Of a DNA stretch of 64,000 nt, positions 1 to 13,297 are shown piece after piece. Both the position numbers and the translations under genes were made by a program. Source of the DNA: Taeniopygia guttata (lineage: Eukaryota; Chordata; Aves; Passeriformes; Estrildidae); assembly GCF_048771995.1 (NCBI RefSeq), contig NC_133027.1, positions 103,414,501 through 103,478,500 on the forward strand. The letters are read 5' to 3'. Every line of letters begins with the position of its first letter. Position 1 is the stretch's first letter. Under the pieces are notes generated by a model. That model did not search any database. It saw nothing but the letters and a program-made list of their open reading frames with translations, and was not told the DNA's origin.

Positions 1-3000
1 CCTGGTGCCTCTTGTCCCTGTTGGTTGGCACCACTGGGAAGAGCCCAGCTCCATCACTGTGACTGTCATAAAGACCCAGGATTAGGAGGCCACGGAGCTT
101 TGCTGCAGCTGCTTTTGCCCTCTCCTGCTCTGCGCTGCTTCTCTTTTGTGACATGTAATTCACTCCCTGACTCTCCATCCTGCAGTTACAGTCCCAGCTC
201 ACAGAAGTGTGATTACAGCTGCAGCATTGCTGTGTGCTTGCCTTTTGTTTGCCACAATACAGCTCTCCTTGGGCAGAGCAGAAAGGAAAGCTGTAATAAT
301 GATGCATGGACAGAGGGGAAGATCTGATGTGCCTTTCCAGCCCATTTGCTGTGTATTTCATCTCGGGTGGGGACTCTCATTAACCAGTCCCTCAGCAGAA
401 GCAACCTGTACCTAAAGGTTAATTTCCACAGCAGTTGTTGCTGGGTTATTTGATGGTGGGTAATTTCTGCCCTCAAAAGATTCTTTTACTCCTACTAAGT
501 ATTTAATGAGATTAAATTGCAACTTCTCTGAGCCCTTGTGGCAGAAGTGTGTATGTGAGGCGGGTGGCCACCAAAGCTTTGTATGGACTTAACAGAAAGG
601 CACTTGGGGAGCAGAGTGAAAACCCTTTCATAATGAGGGGGAAAAATAGTGGTGATGTTTGAAAGCTTCATAGGTGTTAATAAAAGGTAGTGCTTTTTCA
701 GTTACACAGAATGATAAATACAATGGGCTTTTGCAGGAATCAGTCTGTAGGACAAAAATTATTGTAACATGACTTTGATGTACAAAGGATGCACCTTTTA
801 AGGCCCAAAGCAAGGTGACCTTTTAAATGAGGTGAGTGTGTGCTGAGTTTTCCAGTTGACATAATGGCGCTGGGCCCTGTTCTGCCCTTGCAGTGTATTT
901 ATAATCTTTAATTATAAATCATCTCCTGATGATGGGGTGGAGCTATTTTTCTTGGAGAAGCTAGTCCTAAGGCAGCAGCGATCCAGTGAGACCATCTAAA
1001 GCAAACAGAGCTGTTTCTGTTCTGCGTAGGTGATGTCGGGGCGGGCTTTGACACTGTTGGGTGTCGTGTCTGTGTTTGATGGCAGTGGGGCAGGAGGTGG
1101 GTGCACGTGGCCTTGGCTGGGTGACAGATGTGTGTGGCAGGGAGGTCTGTGCTCTGCTGTGCACAGTCTTCCAGACTCATGGTCATACAGCCAGTGAACT
1201 GCACAGTGAGCTGAGCCCACAGTTTTATCTGTTCCTTTACCCTCTAATACATTTTCTCCAGGCTGCTAAAGCCGATGACATCTAGCACTGAATACAGCTA
1301 AACATGTTTGACATGCAACTGAAAAGCTTCCCTGTGGCTGTTCTGAAAGTTCTGTGTCAATGTGTTTTTCTTGCATGCTTTTTTTTTTGTTTGTTTGTTT
1401 GTTTTTGAAACTCCTTGCTCTTGACTTCAGATTCTGGGCGGTTCATGGACCTCTTTATTAGTTGGTTCCTGCATTTGCCCAGAAGCCAAAAGTTTGAATT
1501 TATGAAATTCAACAAACACTGGGTGAAATATCCCCCTGAAAAAATGGTTTAGAGAGAGATAAGAGCCACTGGATGCTTTTCATGCAACCCTGTAGAATGA
1601 AGAGGTGAAATGTGGGGTGCAGGCAGGGGTCAGCATCCCAGGGAGTCACACTGGTGGTGAGGTGGTGGCTTATCAAGCTGGGCAGAACCAGAATGGAGCC
1701 CAAATTGTGTTTTACAGTCTTGATACAAAGGCTTTTTTGTGCTCTCAGTTTCTCAGCAGCTGTCAGGCAGCCTTGCTATGCAGGCAGGGGAGGAAGGCTG
1801 GTCACAATAACATCCCAGGATATCTCAGCTGTGTGGTGGCTCTTGTTTCACTGCTGTTACATACCTCCTTTCTGGCCAAGAGGTAGGGAGAAGAGGGAAT
1901 GTGGGCGATGCCCAGAGCAGAATCCTGGACAAAGCAGGTTCCTGCAGTTTCAGTGGGAACTGAGCCCACTTCTCCATCTGTCAGGATGCCCCAGCACTAT
2001 CCTGGCAGTGCTGCCTTTTGGGCTGGTGTATTTTGTAGTGGCAGCACCATGACCAGCTGACTCAAGGGATGGCTCCAAGGTTACAGCAGGTGCCTCTGGC
2101 TGGAGTAACCCCAGGCTGGAGCGCTTTGCTGCAGCCTTTTCTGGTCATCCCTCCTCCATCCCCCAGGCACGGGTGGGGGCCTCAGCTGCAGAGGGGAAGG
2201 GCACCTGCTGTCCCAGGGGCCAGGTGCCAGCACGTGGAGCCAGGGTGAGTTTCAGCTGTCCCAGGATTAGCAGCAGGGAGCTGCGTGCAGCGTAGGTGCT
2301 GACGCAAAGCTGCTTGTGTGAGGGATTCTCAGCCTGTCCTTCCCTGGCACGGGCCAGCAGCCTCCCAAGGAGGTGACCTGCACGTAGCTCCCCTCTGAGA
2401 TCACACACTACACTGGCACAGAGCTTGGTCCTGGCCTCTGCACGTGGTGCCTTTGAAATGGCCAGTCAGTGATTCCAGGGCTTACTTGTTAAGAGCATTG
2501 TTTCTGACCATGCCTCTGTGCTTATCTAATTAATTATTCATCTTGGACCTTTCCCTTGGTTCCTTTCAGCAGCATGTTGCAAGGGTAACATGCTAAAACA
2601 CTCTGTATGAGGAGTGGCAATGTTGAAGGCCAGTTTACAGAAGGAAAGGCAGACTGTCACCTTGGCAAGGAATAAATCCAAATTTCTTGGTACTATTTGA
2701 AGACATGAGAAAATGAGGCTCATTAAACTAAGTTGTATCAAACCCTCAAGAAAGGGAGGTAAACACTTTTCTCTTTGGAAGTGTGGGAGTTTGATGTAGG
2801 TATCAAATGGGGAACTTCCACAGATCTAAGGAGGGTGGTTTCTCTTTGGGTGTGCTGACCTGAACAGCGTTGTGGTTTTTATCTTTTCCCTAAGTGTGGT
2901 TAAGAGTAATGCCCTTCCCCAATGGAACCATTGCATCTTATTTTCCAAGCAGCGAAATGGGCTTTGGCAGCACCGGCGGTATCTGGGCACAGAGATGAAT

Positions 3001-3159
3001 GTGAGATGAATGAATTCTCACAGTGAGAATTAAGTTTGTGTTTACAGGAAAGCCCTTTGGGGGAGTTAGAAACCCCAAACCTGCTGCAGATGTCTCCCAG
3101 GTGTAATTGTACCTGCTGCTTTCCCAGCACCGTTGTTGCCTTGATGCAGTGCACCCCAG
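1..3159 (+). other. VASH2: VASH2 intron (partial)
   Basis: No exon of VASH2 or any other gene is recognisable here on either strand. The exon with the catalytic Cys (SLPIKCLEAV in human) is not in this stretch. A T-run with GTTT repeats lies at about 1379-1405. The DNA is fairly GC-rich and has no recognised transposon. Confidence 0.7.
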
Positions 3160-3541
3160 CTACTTAACAAACGGGCAGCCCTCCGTGGAACGATTCCCCA
3201 TCAGCTTTAAAACCCACTTCTCAGGGAACTATTTTCATCACGTGGTGCTTGGGATTTACTGCAACGGCCGCTACGGCTCGCTGGGCATGAGCAGGCGATC
3301 GGATCTGATGGACAAACCTCTCACTTACCGAACTCTGAGCGACCTCATCTTCGAATTTGAAGACTCCTATAAAAAGTACTTGCATTCAGTCAAAAAAGTC
3401 AAAATCGGATTGTACGTCCCACACGAGCCGCACAGCTTTCAGCCCATCGAGTGGAAACAGCTGGTCCTCAATGTGTCCAAAATGATGCGCACAGAAGTCA
3501 GAAAGGAGCTGGAGAAGTTTGCCAGGGATATGAGGATGAAG
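3160..3541 (+). CDS. VASH2: VASH2 internal exon with catalytic His and Ser
   Basis: The exon starts after a CCCCAG acceptor with the last base of a split Ile codon, then 127 codons from YLTNGQPS to MRMK, followed by the donor GTAGGT. It carries the transglutaminase-like core of vasohibin. The second His of YFHHVVLG (codon 3239-3241) matches human His193 and the Ser of LGMSRR (3290-3292) matches human Ser210, two members of the Cys-His-Ser triad. The stretch VPHEPHSFQPIEW is typical of VASH2. Reading past the donor adds only about 15 residues before a stop, so intron retention would give a truncated form without the basic tail; nothing shows that this is used. Confidence 0.96.
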
Positions 3542-5365
3542 GTAGGTCCGTGCACCTGGGTGTTGGGCTCAGGAGGCAGTTGTGCCTAGTCCCATCCTGC
3601 AGAGATGGGTCTAGCTGTGTGTCAGCCTAAGATCTTGCAGGTATCAGGTGTGCTGGGTGGGTGCTTGCATTTCTCTCAGTGCTGCTTCTGCAGGGTTTGG
3701 TGTGCTTTCAAGCCTTTACAGTTATTTAGTTGAAGGATCTCCCCTTTAGCCTGGGGAACACTTGAGCCCAAACTTTTCCATGGCTATCAGGGAGGTGTTG
3801 CCCAGTTTGCTTTCCTCAATGAAGACGGTGATTGGGAAGAATCAGCATGGCTAGGGCTGGAACTGTTGGGAAGAGTGGCCTAGTTGCAGGCAGGAGGGGT
3901 CTGTTTTTCACCTGAGGTGCAGGAGGTGCCATGGGACATCTGTGTCAGTGGTTGTATCTCCTTGCAGGACATGCCAGTGGGGTGATGTCTACTGCCCTCA
4001 GCTAAATCACAGAGTAGGTTATGTAGGAAAGGCGAGTAAAGCGACTCCCTGACCGACTTCCCTGCTGGCTGGTTGGACTGAAGAGCTCGTTGGGAAACAG
4101 TGGGGAGACAGGGCAGGCTGCCAGGGACCTGAAGGGTTTGGCTGCCCTTGGGGATGAGGGGTGTCCCTGACCGTGCCTCTGAGCCTGGCATGGGTGAGGA
4201 GCTGTTTGTGGTCATGGTGGAAGCAGATTTGGTGCCTGTCCAGCTGGCTGTCAGCAGCAAAAGCAGAGCAGGTGTGTTGCTAAGTATGGGTCTGGCTCTT
4301 GTGGAGAGGTATGTGGTATCGTGTCCAAGTTATTCTGGGTTCTCGTCCCCTTCCCTGCTAAAGGACGGCTCCTACGTAGCAGCCAGGTGCCTTTTTGGCT
4401 TAGGCACCTGCCCCCTTGTCCTGACCTTGGGGTGAGCCTTGCCAGTGGCATCATAGCCCCCGTGTTCTGCTGCCATCTCTCCTGCCCTGCCAAGGTGTTT
4501 TGAGGGCCACCTTGTACCATGCTGTCACCTTAAGCATATGGGCTTGATTAATGATGTAATTAAGTTTGGGTTTTTTCCTTCTTTATTCATGCACTTTTAA
4601 TACTGTCCAGAGAGCAAACAGCTGAAGCAGGCTAGAGTCGAAAAAATATATGGGTGGATGATTTACTGAATTTTGTACTTGCTTTTGATAGAGGGACCAG
4701 CTCTCTGTGTGCACTGAGCTGTGACACTGGGTCTTACCCTGCTGAGTGCCTCAGGGCCAGGACCACAGCCCTGAACCCTTGAAGGCTGAAGGCCCAGCAC
4801 CTGATCTTTCCCTCGAGTTACTACAGAATTCAGAGGCCTTGCATTGTGTGTTGAGTTTGGAGGATCAGGTCTTTAAAGCAGTTGGGAGTGTGAGTGTAAT
4901 GCTGATGGCCCTCTGATGTTGGAGGGCCTGGAGGATGGGGCAGGTTGGAGACCTGCTGAAAAGCCTCACTGTCAGAGTTCAGCTGCCAGCCTGAGAGATG
5001 GTCACTCCTGTTTGTTGAGATAAAAGCTGGAGAGGGTGATTTGGCTGCCTGAGTTTCTTTCAGCTGAGGCTCAAAGCCATTTTTCTTATCTCTTGCTGTT
5101 GCCAGCTCTGAAGAAAGAGACAGTATTCAGCTGGGAACTGAACTGGTGATACCAACTAATTCTTGCAGGGAGCCCCTGAACAGCTATCACATGATAACAG
5201 TTTTGAGCTTCTCTTAACCTGGGCAGGGTTTGAATAAGCCCCAAGAGACTGAAGGCTCTTTGTGTGCCATCCCTGCTACTGTATGAGGCCCTTTATTTTA
5301 AATTTTTATTTGCAATTGAATCATTGTCTTTATTGCCACTTCCTTCCCTCCCCCATCTCTCACAG
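3542..5365 (+). other. VASH2: VASH2 intron
   Basis: Intron between phase-0 exon ends, donor GTAGGT and acceptor TCTCACAG. I see no exon, RNA gene or clear mobile element in it. Confidence 0.8.
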
Positions 5366-5481
5366 ATTCTGAAACCCTCAAGTGCCCATTCTCCAATGAA
5401 GGAGAGACCCCGGGGTAAGTCGCTGTCCCCTCGCCGGAGGCAAGGCAGCCCTCAGAGACGGGCCTGCAGGAGAGATAAATC
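5366..5481 (+). CDS. VASH2: VASH2 penultimate coding exon, basic Ser/Arg tail
   Basis: The exon begins in phase 0 after TCTCACAG with ILKPSSAHSPMKERPRGKS and ends with two bases of a Ser codon before the donor GTGAGT. It encodes the Arg/Ser-rich tail SLSPRRRQGSPQRRACRRDK, which in the family is flexible, positively charged and thought to help contact microtubules. Human VASH2 has the same order (ILKPASAHSP, SLSPRRRQASP), which separates it from VASH1. Confidence 0.95.
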
Positions 5482-8400
5482 GTGAGTATTCCTGCCACCA
5501 TCCCTGCTGGGGCAGAAGGGGAGGCTGGTGATGTTTCTTTGCTGTACAAAACTTCCGTGCTCACTGGCACGTACAGGATAACTGCACCAGGTGCCTTTGT
5601 TACCACAGAGGCTCCAGAAGCTGCTGGCACTGCTGCTGATGTCCTGGCATTGCTGTGCTTCTTGCTGCCTAATGGCCCCTCTGTGCAGGGGTCTTGCACT
5701 GAACAGCTGACAGAGACAGGGGAAAAGTCAACTTGTCTTTCCAAAGTAACAACATCACTTGAATTGTATTCTTTGATTTTAATCAGCTTAGAAAAAATCC
5801 AGGCCTCTTTCCATGTGTGTCGTAGCTAAGAGTTGTTCTTCAGCTGTGTGGGGAAGGATGGATGCAATACCTCTAAATGGATAAAACTGTGCTTCCAGAT
5901 CCACAGGCCTTTTACAGCCACTGGCAATTCAGACTCCCCTGCCTTAGATGTGGAAGAGTTGAGTTCTAGCTGTAGTGCTCCATGCCAGGAAGCTAACAAC
6001 TGTGAAAGCCTATACGTAACCCAGATTAGTCAGATATTTATGATCATTGCTTTTTAAATAGGCTCCCAGACTACTGTCTCAGCACTTATTTTTTTATTTT
6101 AAACCAGCTAACAAAGACATTAGACTAACCTTCTAAAGATAACTTCAGGGTACATTAGCATCAGATGATTTCACAGCAAGCTTTTATTTTTACATGTTCA
6201 TTCACACTCAGTCCACGATGCTGTACTTTGGGCTTTGTCACTGAGAGCTCCTTGTTTAGTGCATCGATAATTATAGTTGTAATGGGTTCAGCTGCTTCAG
6301 GCTTCTTCACCCCCTAGATTCTCTTTGAGGAGCAGTTTCATTTTTGAGTTTCTGATAGTGCTTCTGCAGTTGCTGGAGTGCATCAAGTATTTCTGGAGAG
6401 GAATGAGTGTCACTGGGCTTGGAGACTTTCCAGTTGAGGTGACTTCCTGAAAAAGCTGCTGGGTATGTGGCTGCTCTGTAGTGACTGATCTCTCCTTGGC
6501 AGCTTTGCTTTTCCAGGACAGAAAGACAGGGAGTGTACAGATGGCCTTACAGTGGCTTCAGCACCTGTTACCTGCTCAGTGGTTCTGCTCTGTATCAAGA
6601 GCAAATTCTATGTAACTCTAAAATAAACCCTGGGTCACCCTGATAGAAGATGCAGGACCCAGACACAGTGTGATGGGCTGTGAGCCTTAAAGGGGGAATG
6701 GCATCCCCAGGTCAGGGATGAGCTGAATGACACATCCGGGCACGTGCAGCGGTTGACATAAGGCAAGAAATAAAAAAGGAGAGATGGGGTATTCTCTTCT
6801 CCATATTGGTGGACCTCTGAGAACCTGATGGAGTGAGAAGCCTTTGTGTTACACACAGAACAGGAAAGAGTCAGGTTTGCTAGGCTTTAGGCTGGAATCC
6901 AAGCAAAAGAATGGCTGTGCTTATCAACATTGTTATGTTTCTTTGTGGATCTCTTACGTGCTGTAATTACAGCTTTCTTGAGCTTGCTGGGGAGGGGGAG
7001 AGGAGTATTTTGCTCTAGTGTGATCTGGCAGGGGCAGAATAATACATTCGTTTGAAAGGCTTCACCTGCTGTTGACAAGCTGTTATTACAGCCTGGGTTT
7101 TGTCAACAGTAAAATTATATGGGCCTGCTGGGAGAAATCTCCCACTGAAGGATATATGGAATGGTGAACTAGAGTGTCTTGGTTGGATTGTTTCTGAAGG
7201 ACAAAGGCTGAAACTGTGCTTAACGATGGAAGAGGATTTCACAGCCACAAACACTGAACTTCTCAGCCTTGGCCCTTCAGCTTTATTAGGTAGATGTTAG
7301 TGGTGGCTGCCAGCAGGCCCATGATAGCCATTCAGCCTGGAAATGCAGCTGCAAGGCAGGTGGGGCACATTGCAGGACAGGTGGCAATGCAATACCCAGT
7401 GCATGCCTGCCTAGGAGGCTGGTGTGTAGTCAAATTGCAGCCTGTTAACTGAGGTGTGCAGCAGTCCTTGTGCTCTTAGCCCACAGTTGGTGTGATCTGG
7501 CATGAATACAGAGGCTATAGATAGGGTGGTGTCAATCTCTCTGGTAAGTCTGAAGCTTTCTCTGTCCACTTGCCCTTCCTCTGAAGTCCCAAAGCAGAAG
7601 GGTGCAGTAAATTGCAGACCTGTGCTGGAACAGGCAATGCAGTGTTTCATCCTCACTAGGAGTTCTTGGAGCTGGAGGGGTTTGGGAGAGTTGCTATGAG
7701 TTTGGAAGGGAGGATTATTCAGTAGGTTGGAGAATCTGTGCTCCTAAATGTCATCTCACCAGATCTATTTCCTTTCAGTTTCATGTTGAGCCTTAACAGG
7801 CATGCTCTGTGAGTGGCATGGCAACACTGGCCTCATGTGCTTCTAGCCCAGTGTAGCTGCTGAAAGGGAAATTCTGCTAGTCTGATTTATCAGGGTGTGC
7901 AAGGGGGCAGGATTACATTAGCATGTGTAACATCAGGCAGCTCATGAATCCTGTGTGCCCAGCAGCTGGGCACAGTTTGCTAAACTGCTCAGGGTGCTTT
8001 GGACAGGAGGTGTGATCTGATGGGCCAGACAAGCCCATCAGGCCCCTTGCCTGAAAGGACACGTTTGGCATAAAGTTATTTGCCAGCTGAGGAGAATGGG
8101 ATCTGTGGTGCCTCTGGTCCAAGTCTTCTCTTTTCCTGAAACTTACAGAGGACAGCCTGTTTGCGGCTAAAAGCTACAGACAGTTGTGGATGGGTGGAAA
8201 TGGTAATGTCATCTTGGCTGTACAGTGACTCCCCATCTCTTCTGGGTAATCAGAGAAGGTGCCACCATCCAGGCATACTTTAATCAAAACCATATTGTGA
8301 TCTTAATTAAAGGGGAAAGAGAAAAATGTGTGAATAAGATCCCTAAATTGGAGAGAAGGGGGAAGGAAGGACACTGGAAATTTCATACAGTGCATCTCTT

Positions 8401-10035
8401 GCTGGTCTCTGACTCCTACACAAGATCTGAGGGATACAGCTTGTAGCTTGTTTACTGGTTAGTCAAATCCCATCTGCTCTGAAGGAATAATGTGGAAAAA
8501 TGCAAACTATCTTGCAGTGATTTCTTTAAGTGTGATGCTTTCCTGCAAATGAGAGAGACCAGTGAAGACTCCTTCAATTCTGTCAGCTACTTAAAGTGGG
8601 ACAAACAAGAGGCATGGTGCAGGGCAGTACTGCAGTGAGGATGGTGAGGTTATTGTGAGAGGTGATTAGATAAATGGCAAAGCAACAGGTTTCATTCAAT
8701 GTGCTGCTAGGCAGAAGAGCATTAGCTGTTCATAGCAATGTCCCCAACTCTCAAATGCTGTGCAGATTCTCAGCAGGGATCTGGTGTTAACAGTTCTGCT
8801 CTTAAAAATAAAAAAATCCTTATTGAATTGAGGCTCTGTTGTACACATGCACGTGTGAGCTATACATATACCCCCAGTTCTTGGGGCTGCAGCAGTACAG
8901 CTCTTCCCTGGTGTGTGCCCCAGCAGTGTGCCACAGGCAGGGCTGGGCTTTCCCTGGTTTCCAGCCTGCCTGTGACACTGCTGCCTCTCCTGGGACCTGC
9001 TGCCTGCCCTGAGCTGCTCCAGCGGGAATGGGCTGGCAGCCTGCAGCAGGGAGATAAGTACCAGCCTGGCTGTGCAAACTCAGGGATCACATCTGCTGCG
9101 TAGTGAGCAAAGAGTAAACACACAGAGCTGGAAACCAGGCCTGAGGAGCTGAAAGCACTGGAGCCATGGTCAGCCTCCCATTATACTGCTGGGGCTTTGG
9201 CTGTGTTTCTGCAGGGCAGCAGACGTGCTACAGAGTACTAGAGAAATGTGTGCTTTAAACAATGTCTGTCTTCAGAAAAGCAAACAGACGGCTTAGTGTG
9301 AAAGCAGCCAAGAGCCTGCAATAAATGCTCAGATCAGACACTTCCAGACTATAAATCAGCTGCATAGTTTTGTTTTGACAACTTCGTTGCAGGACCTTTT
9401 CCATTGCTTGCTATAAAGAGACAGATTGATAGCTCAAGGTTTCCTTTGGTTCAGGCTGTTGGAATACCTAAATGGCCTAACAGCATCCATGTATGTGTGA
9501 TTGCTCAGGTGAATGGTATCAGAAAGCTGGATGCCAGGAGGCTGAAGGGAGTCCACCCAATGTTTTCTGTTTGGGCTCCAGCCCTTCACACAGGCCCAGC
9601 CAGGAGCAGGGGGCAGGCTGGGGGAGAGCCAACACGCAGTGGCATTGTGAGAGCCCTGCTTGTTCGCTCTCAGCTGTTTCAGCTTTGTTCTAAAAGCTGG
9701 AGTCCTGCTCTCGGGAGATGACAGGTAGGGTGTGTTTAGTCTTAGCTACTCATTTAGACCCTCTCTCAAGTCAGAAGGAGGGGGTGCTTCAGGCTCACAT
9801 CCTGGATCCCAGCATGCTACAGCTTGTCCTTCACTGGTGCATGGCCTCAGAGGCAGTGCACAGATAACTCTACCACAGTAGTTCCTGCAGCAGATTTACC
9901 AGGACTGTGTTTAAGATGACGACACGACCATAGCTCTATCCAGCCCTCCTCTGAGGCAAGCTTTTCCCTGTGTGGCTGCTGTGCTCTCCACGCCTGCATG
10001 GTCAGCAGCTGCCCTCTTCCCTCCCCTGTGTGCAG
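5482..10035 (+). other. VASH2: VASH2 last intron
   Basis: Intron of about 4.5 kb, donor GTGAGT, acceptor GTGTGCAG. No coding exon is recognised. A GC-rich stretch at about 8880-9060 and a G-rich motif near 9603-9615 that partly fits the CTCF core are the only features I noted. Confidence 0.75.
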
Positions 10036-10105
10036 GCCGGCCGTGCTGGACAAGAAGGGAGACCTGGCTACACTCAACGAGGTGGGCTACCAGCTCCGCA
10101 TCTGA
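10036..10105 (+). CDS. VASH2: VASH2 terminal coding exon
   Basis: After the acceptor GTGTGCAG the first base completes the split Ser codon, followed by PAVLDKKGDLATLNEVGYQL, RI and a TGA stop at 10103-10105. The end agrees with human VASH2 (DLSTLNEVGYQIRI). The intron before it is about 4.5 kb. Confidence 0.95.
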
Positions 10106-10217
10106 CACAGCCACCCTGCGGACTCCAGAGGGCTTCCCGCTGCTGCCGCTGCACTTTACCTGCACTCCCTCGGAAGGAAAAAGGAATGGGACTATTTTTT
10201 AACTTATGTACTCTCAA

Positions 10218-10223
10218 AATAAA
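10218..10223 (+). terminator. VASH2: VASH2 proximal poly(A) signal AATAAA
   Basis: Canonical hexamer about 115 bases after the stop codon, followed within about 50 bases by a T-rich run suitable as a downstream element. Confidence 0.6.
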
Positions 10224-12432
10224 AGTTTGACTTAGAAAATAGGGGGCAATTTTTTTTTTTTTGGTGGCAGTATTTATTTAAATTTATAGAAAAGGCATCA
10301 GTGAAGAGAACCTAAAATTAGAATTGCCAGGATGTGAGATTTTTTATTCTCTCCCATCATGTAGCAGGTGACTCAGTGGTGTGAGTTTCTTCAAATTTCC
10401 CTGTAGCAGTGTTAACTGAACTTGGCCTTGTGCTGGGTGGTTGCATTGGAATAACTAACAAATCATATTCTTAATATTAAGATGTGCTGGGGTGCAGTGC
10501 AATTAAAAAAAACCATATTCACTATAAATCTTTAATTCAGCAATAAAAGCAAGCAGTGAAGAAGTGGCATAAGTTTTTAAATTATCAATATTACCTCACT
10601 AGACTTAATAGATATGCAAAATTGTCAGTATTATTGTTTTCTAACCAATTTGTACTGTTTCCCAGCATTACTGGGAGTATTAAAACAGCACTGGATGTTT
10701 TACTGCCACCTGTATTATTATTTTCTGCATGTTGCCGAAAGGTGTTAAGTAAAAGTAATATGCAGCTGTATTCTTGACACTGACAACTTGTTAGACAAGA
10801 TATGAGGTTTGAGGTTTTTTAAATGATAATTGATGAATAATGAATTTTTAAACTTTCATAATTTTTTTATACTTTTGTCACAAGCTTTTAGTCTTTCTGA
10901 ACTACACCGCTGAAGCACAAAACATAGAGATTGCTGTTTTGTAGAGACAAGTCAGCTTTTTTCTCATATATGTAGTACCTGGAATAATGGAAGAACTGTG
11001 GGAATTGCTAACCTGAGACTATGTGCTTTTCTCTCCACATTTATGTGCAAATTTGAACCTTGTCTTTGAAAGGCTGAGCAGCCTCTGATGGTGATGCCTT
11101 GACACCTTGTATTAAATCAGGCATGGCAGGCTGAAGTTAAACCTTCTGCTGTGCTGTGCAGGGAGTTTTCCTGCATGTGTTGTAGTAACAACTGGTTAGT
11201 CAGACTTGAATAAGGAAGTATGACTGAAAGAGATGAAAATCAAGTTTGTCTGCCTCCTCCCTGCTCAGTTGTTTTGTTGTAAGCCTTGGCTAAGGACCTG
11301 TGATGGACAGCAGAGTTCTCAAGTGCCACGGTTAAGACTCGCTGGGGTCCACCATTCAACTTAGTGAAGTTCTCTGGAAGCATTTGAGTGCTGCATTCCT
11401 GGAAATGTTTCATTAGGTGCCTAAATATAAACTGGATTATTGTACATGTCCAGCCTCTACCCTTTGTGCTGTGCTCATAGATGATGCTGCCATGGGCCTG
11501 GTGTACCTCCCCTCCTGGGCACTTATTTTTTTGGGATCTTGATGAAGATGGATGCTGTTACAGACTGACAGTAATGCTCTATTCAAATGGAATGATGTAA
11601 GCTCCTAGAACACTTCCATCAGCCAGAAAATGAATGAATACAGAAGGAAAGAATTGCTTGTTCACAGACCTCATTATTCAAAAAACTGAATTTCACCTGC
11701 CTAGGACAGGAAGAAAAAGCCAAGACCCAGCAACCTTCTACAGCCAATTAAAGGCTTCCTACTAATTAAGACTTCAGAAGCTCTAGAAAGAATACTTTTC
11801 AAAAGTGTGACACCTCTTTATCCAAGTTTACCATATCAATAACAGGAAGGCCTTTCCCATCCCTCTTTCTCTAAACTTTCCCACTCCTGTGTTCACAGTA
11901 AGGATATTTTTTGGTCAAAGAGTGAAGCTGAAGAGAGGAAAATACTCTTTTGGTAGAAATTCTTGTGTAATTTGACATCAGCTGCAGAGTTTTGGTTTCA
12001 AACTTCATGCTGCCCAGTGTCTTGTGACCGAAATAATTTTTTAAATGACTTTTCATGGATAAAATGATGTGGAAAAACTTTTGATCAGCTGTATCCTATA
12101 GCACAATGTTATGTGATATGTTGCAACTTTTTTCTATTGAAACCATGGTTTACTACAGCTCAAATAATGCTTGTATAGTTTCTTCCCTTGTCCAGCACAC
12201 TTTATTTTCTCTTAACTGATACTGAAGCTTTTTAATGCTGTAGAAGTGTGTTGACAAATTGCTTTTGGTCCTTGTGTAAAGTTCTGCTGAAATAGTCTCT
12301 TGAAACTTGCTTATGATGGCATTTGTCTTAAGTGTGGTTCAAGTGACAGCAAAGTGGTCAAATAGTATAGAAAAATGTGCATGACTTTTTGGGCTTTTTT
12401 TCACTACTTGTATATGCACAGCATGAAACTTC

Positions 12433-12438
12433 AATAAA
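12433..12438 (+). terminator. VASH2: VASH2 possible distal poly(A) signal AATAAA
   Basis: Canonical hexamer followed by a long T/GT-rich tract at about 12,455-12,500. It would define a 3' UTR of about 2.3 kb. Use is inferred only. Confidence 0.4.
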
Positions 12439-12445
12439 AGTATCA

Positions 12446-13297
12446 TGGTAGTCTTTTTTTATGATTTACTTTTTTTGTTTGTTTGTTTGTTTTTGTTTTT
12501 GCTCTTAACAAGGGTTGCTACAACTGAACAATGTTTTTAGCTGTAGTGTGGGTGTACCCAGAAATTTGTTGCCTCTATCTAAGTATGCTGGCATCTCTGA
12601 GATTACTCAGATGCTTGAAACCAGACAGAATCCAGGATCAAACGGGTTCTCATCCTTGGCATCAACCTCACTGTTAATACGTAGAAGAAAGATCTTCAGT
12701 TACAACTACCTATGACTGACAAAAGAAGCCCCCTCCAAATTTTCAGCAATGTAAGCTGAATGCTTTGGCAGGTGCACATATTTTGTAATGGACTGAGGAG
12801 CTTCTTTAATTGCAGTTGTCTGCAGTCAGGGAAAGGCAACACAGATGAAAATTCCACAAGTGCTTCTGGGAGACAACTGTGTCTGAATGGTGCAGGTTTT
12901 CCAGCATTACACTGAAAGACAATTCTGTTACTTCAAAATTGGTTCTACATACACATCCATGTGTAGTTTGACCAAGTTACAGGATTTGTTTTTAGCCCCT
13001 CTACATTTCCTATTCAAGTAGTCTGGTGGTTTTTTAATTACTTTGTAAATTGTATTTTATATTGAATGTTTATGAGTGCATTGCAAGAGTAAATATAAAA
13101 CCATGATAATTTAATAACCTCAGGACCTGTCATTTCAAGATGGAACCTGGCCTTTTTAATAACTAAATGGAAAAAAAAAACCCACCCTGTCATCAATTGT
13201 TCAATATGTATGAAACCTCAAGACATCAAGAGCTAATTTTTTTGTTCCTATATAGATCAGTTGTTTCCTCTGATGTGGTGTGCTCATTAAGCTTAGC
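12446..13297. other. VASH2/ANGEL2 tail-to-tail spacer
   Basis: AT-rich spacer between the two converging genes. No coding sequence or recognised transposon. Its exact limits depend on which poly(A) sites are used. A (GTTT)n simple repeat sits at about 12,476-12,500. Confidence 0.5.

Larger units (their letters stand above)
3160..10105 (+). other. VASH2: VASH2 gene, 3' part (last three coding exons)
   Basis: Vasohibin-2 is a cytosolic tubulin carboxypeptidase. With its small partner SVBP it removes the C-terminal tyrosine of alpha-tubulin; it is also known as an angiogenesis factor. Three exons (3160-3541, 5366-5481, 10036-10105) join in phase and translate to the family's C-terminal half, from the human Tyr167 equivalent to the stop. 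The basic, serine-rich tail (SLSPRRRQGSP) and the ending GYQLRI match VASH2 rather than VASH1, whose tail differs. The catalytic His and Ser are present. The catalytic Cys (human Cys158) would be in the preceding exon, outside the window. The gene is convergent with ANGEL2, as in other vertebrates. Identification comes from remembered homology, not a search. Confidence 0.95.
10106..12445 (+). other. VASH2: VASH2 3' UTR (proximal and possible distal ends)
   Basis: There is no coding content after the VASH2 stop. A proximal poly(A) signal AATAAA lies at 10218-10223, only about 115 bases past the stop. Others lie at 10542-10547 and 12433-12438. The stretch is AT-rich and not obviously repetitive, which would suit a long 3' UTR ending near 12.45 kb. 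Which end is used cannot be seen from sequence. The final third holds a (GTTT)n run just past 12,470. Confidence 0.5.

Noticed and set aside
9603-9615. G-rich AGCAGGGGGCAGG as a CTCF site in the last VASH2 intron
   Set aside because: Lacks the leading CC of the core, and G-rich strings are common in this region; too weak to list as a feature.
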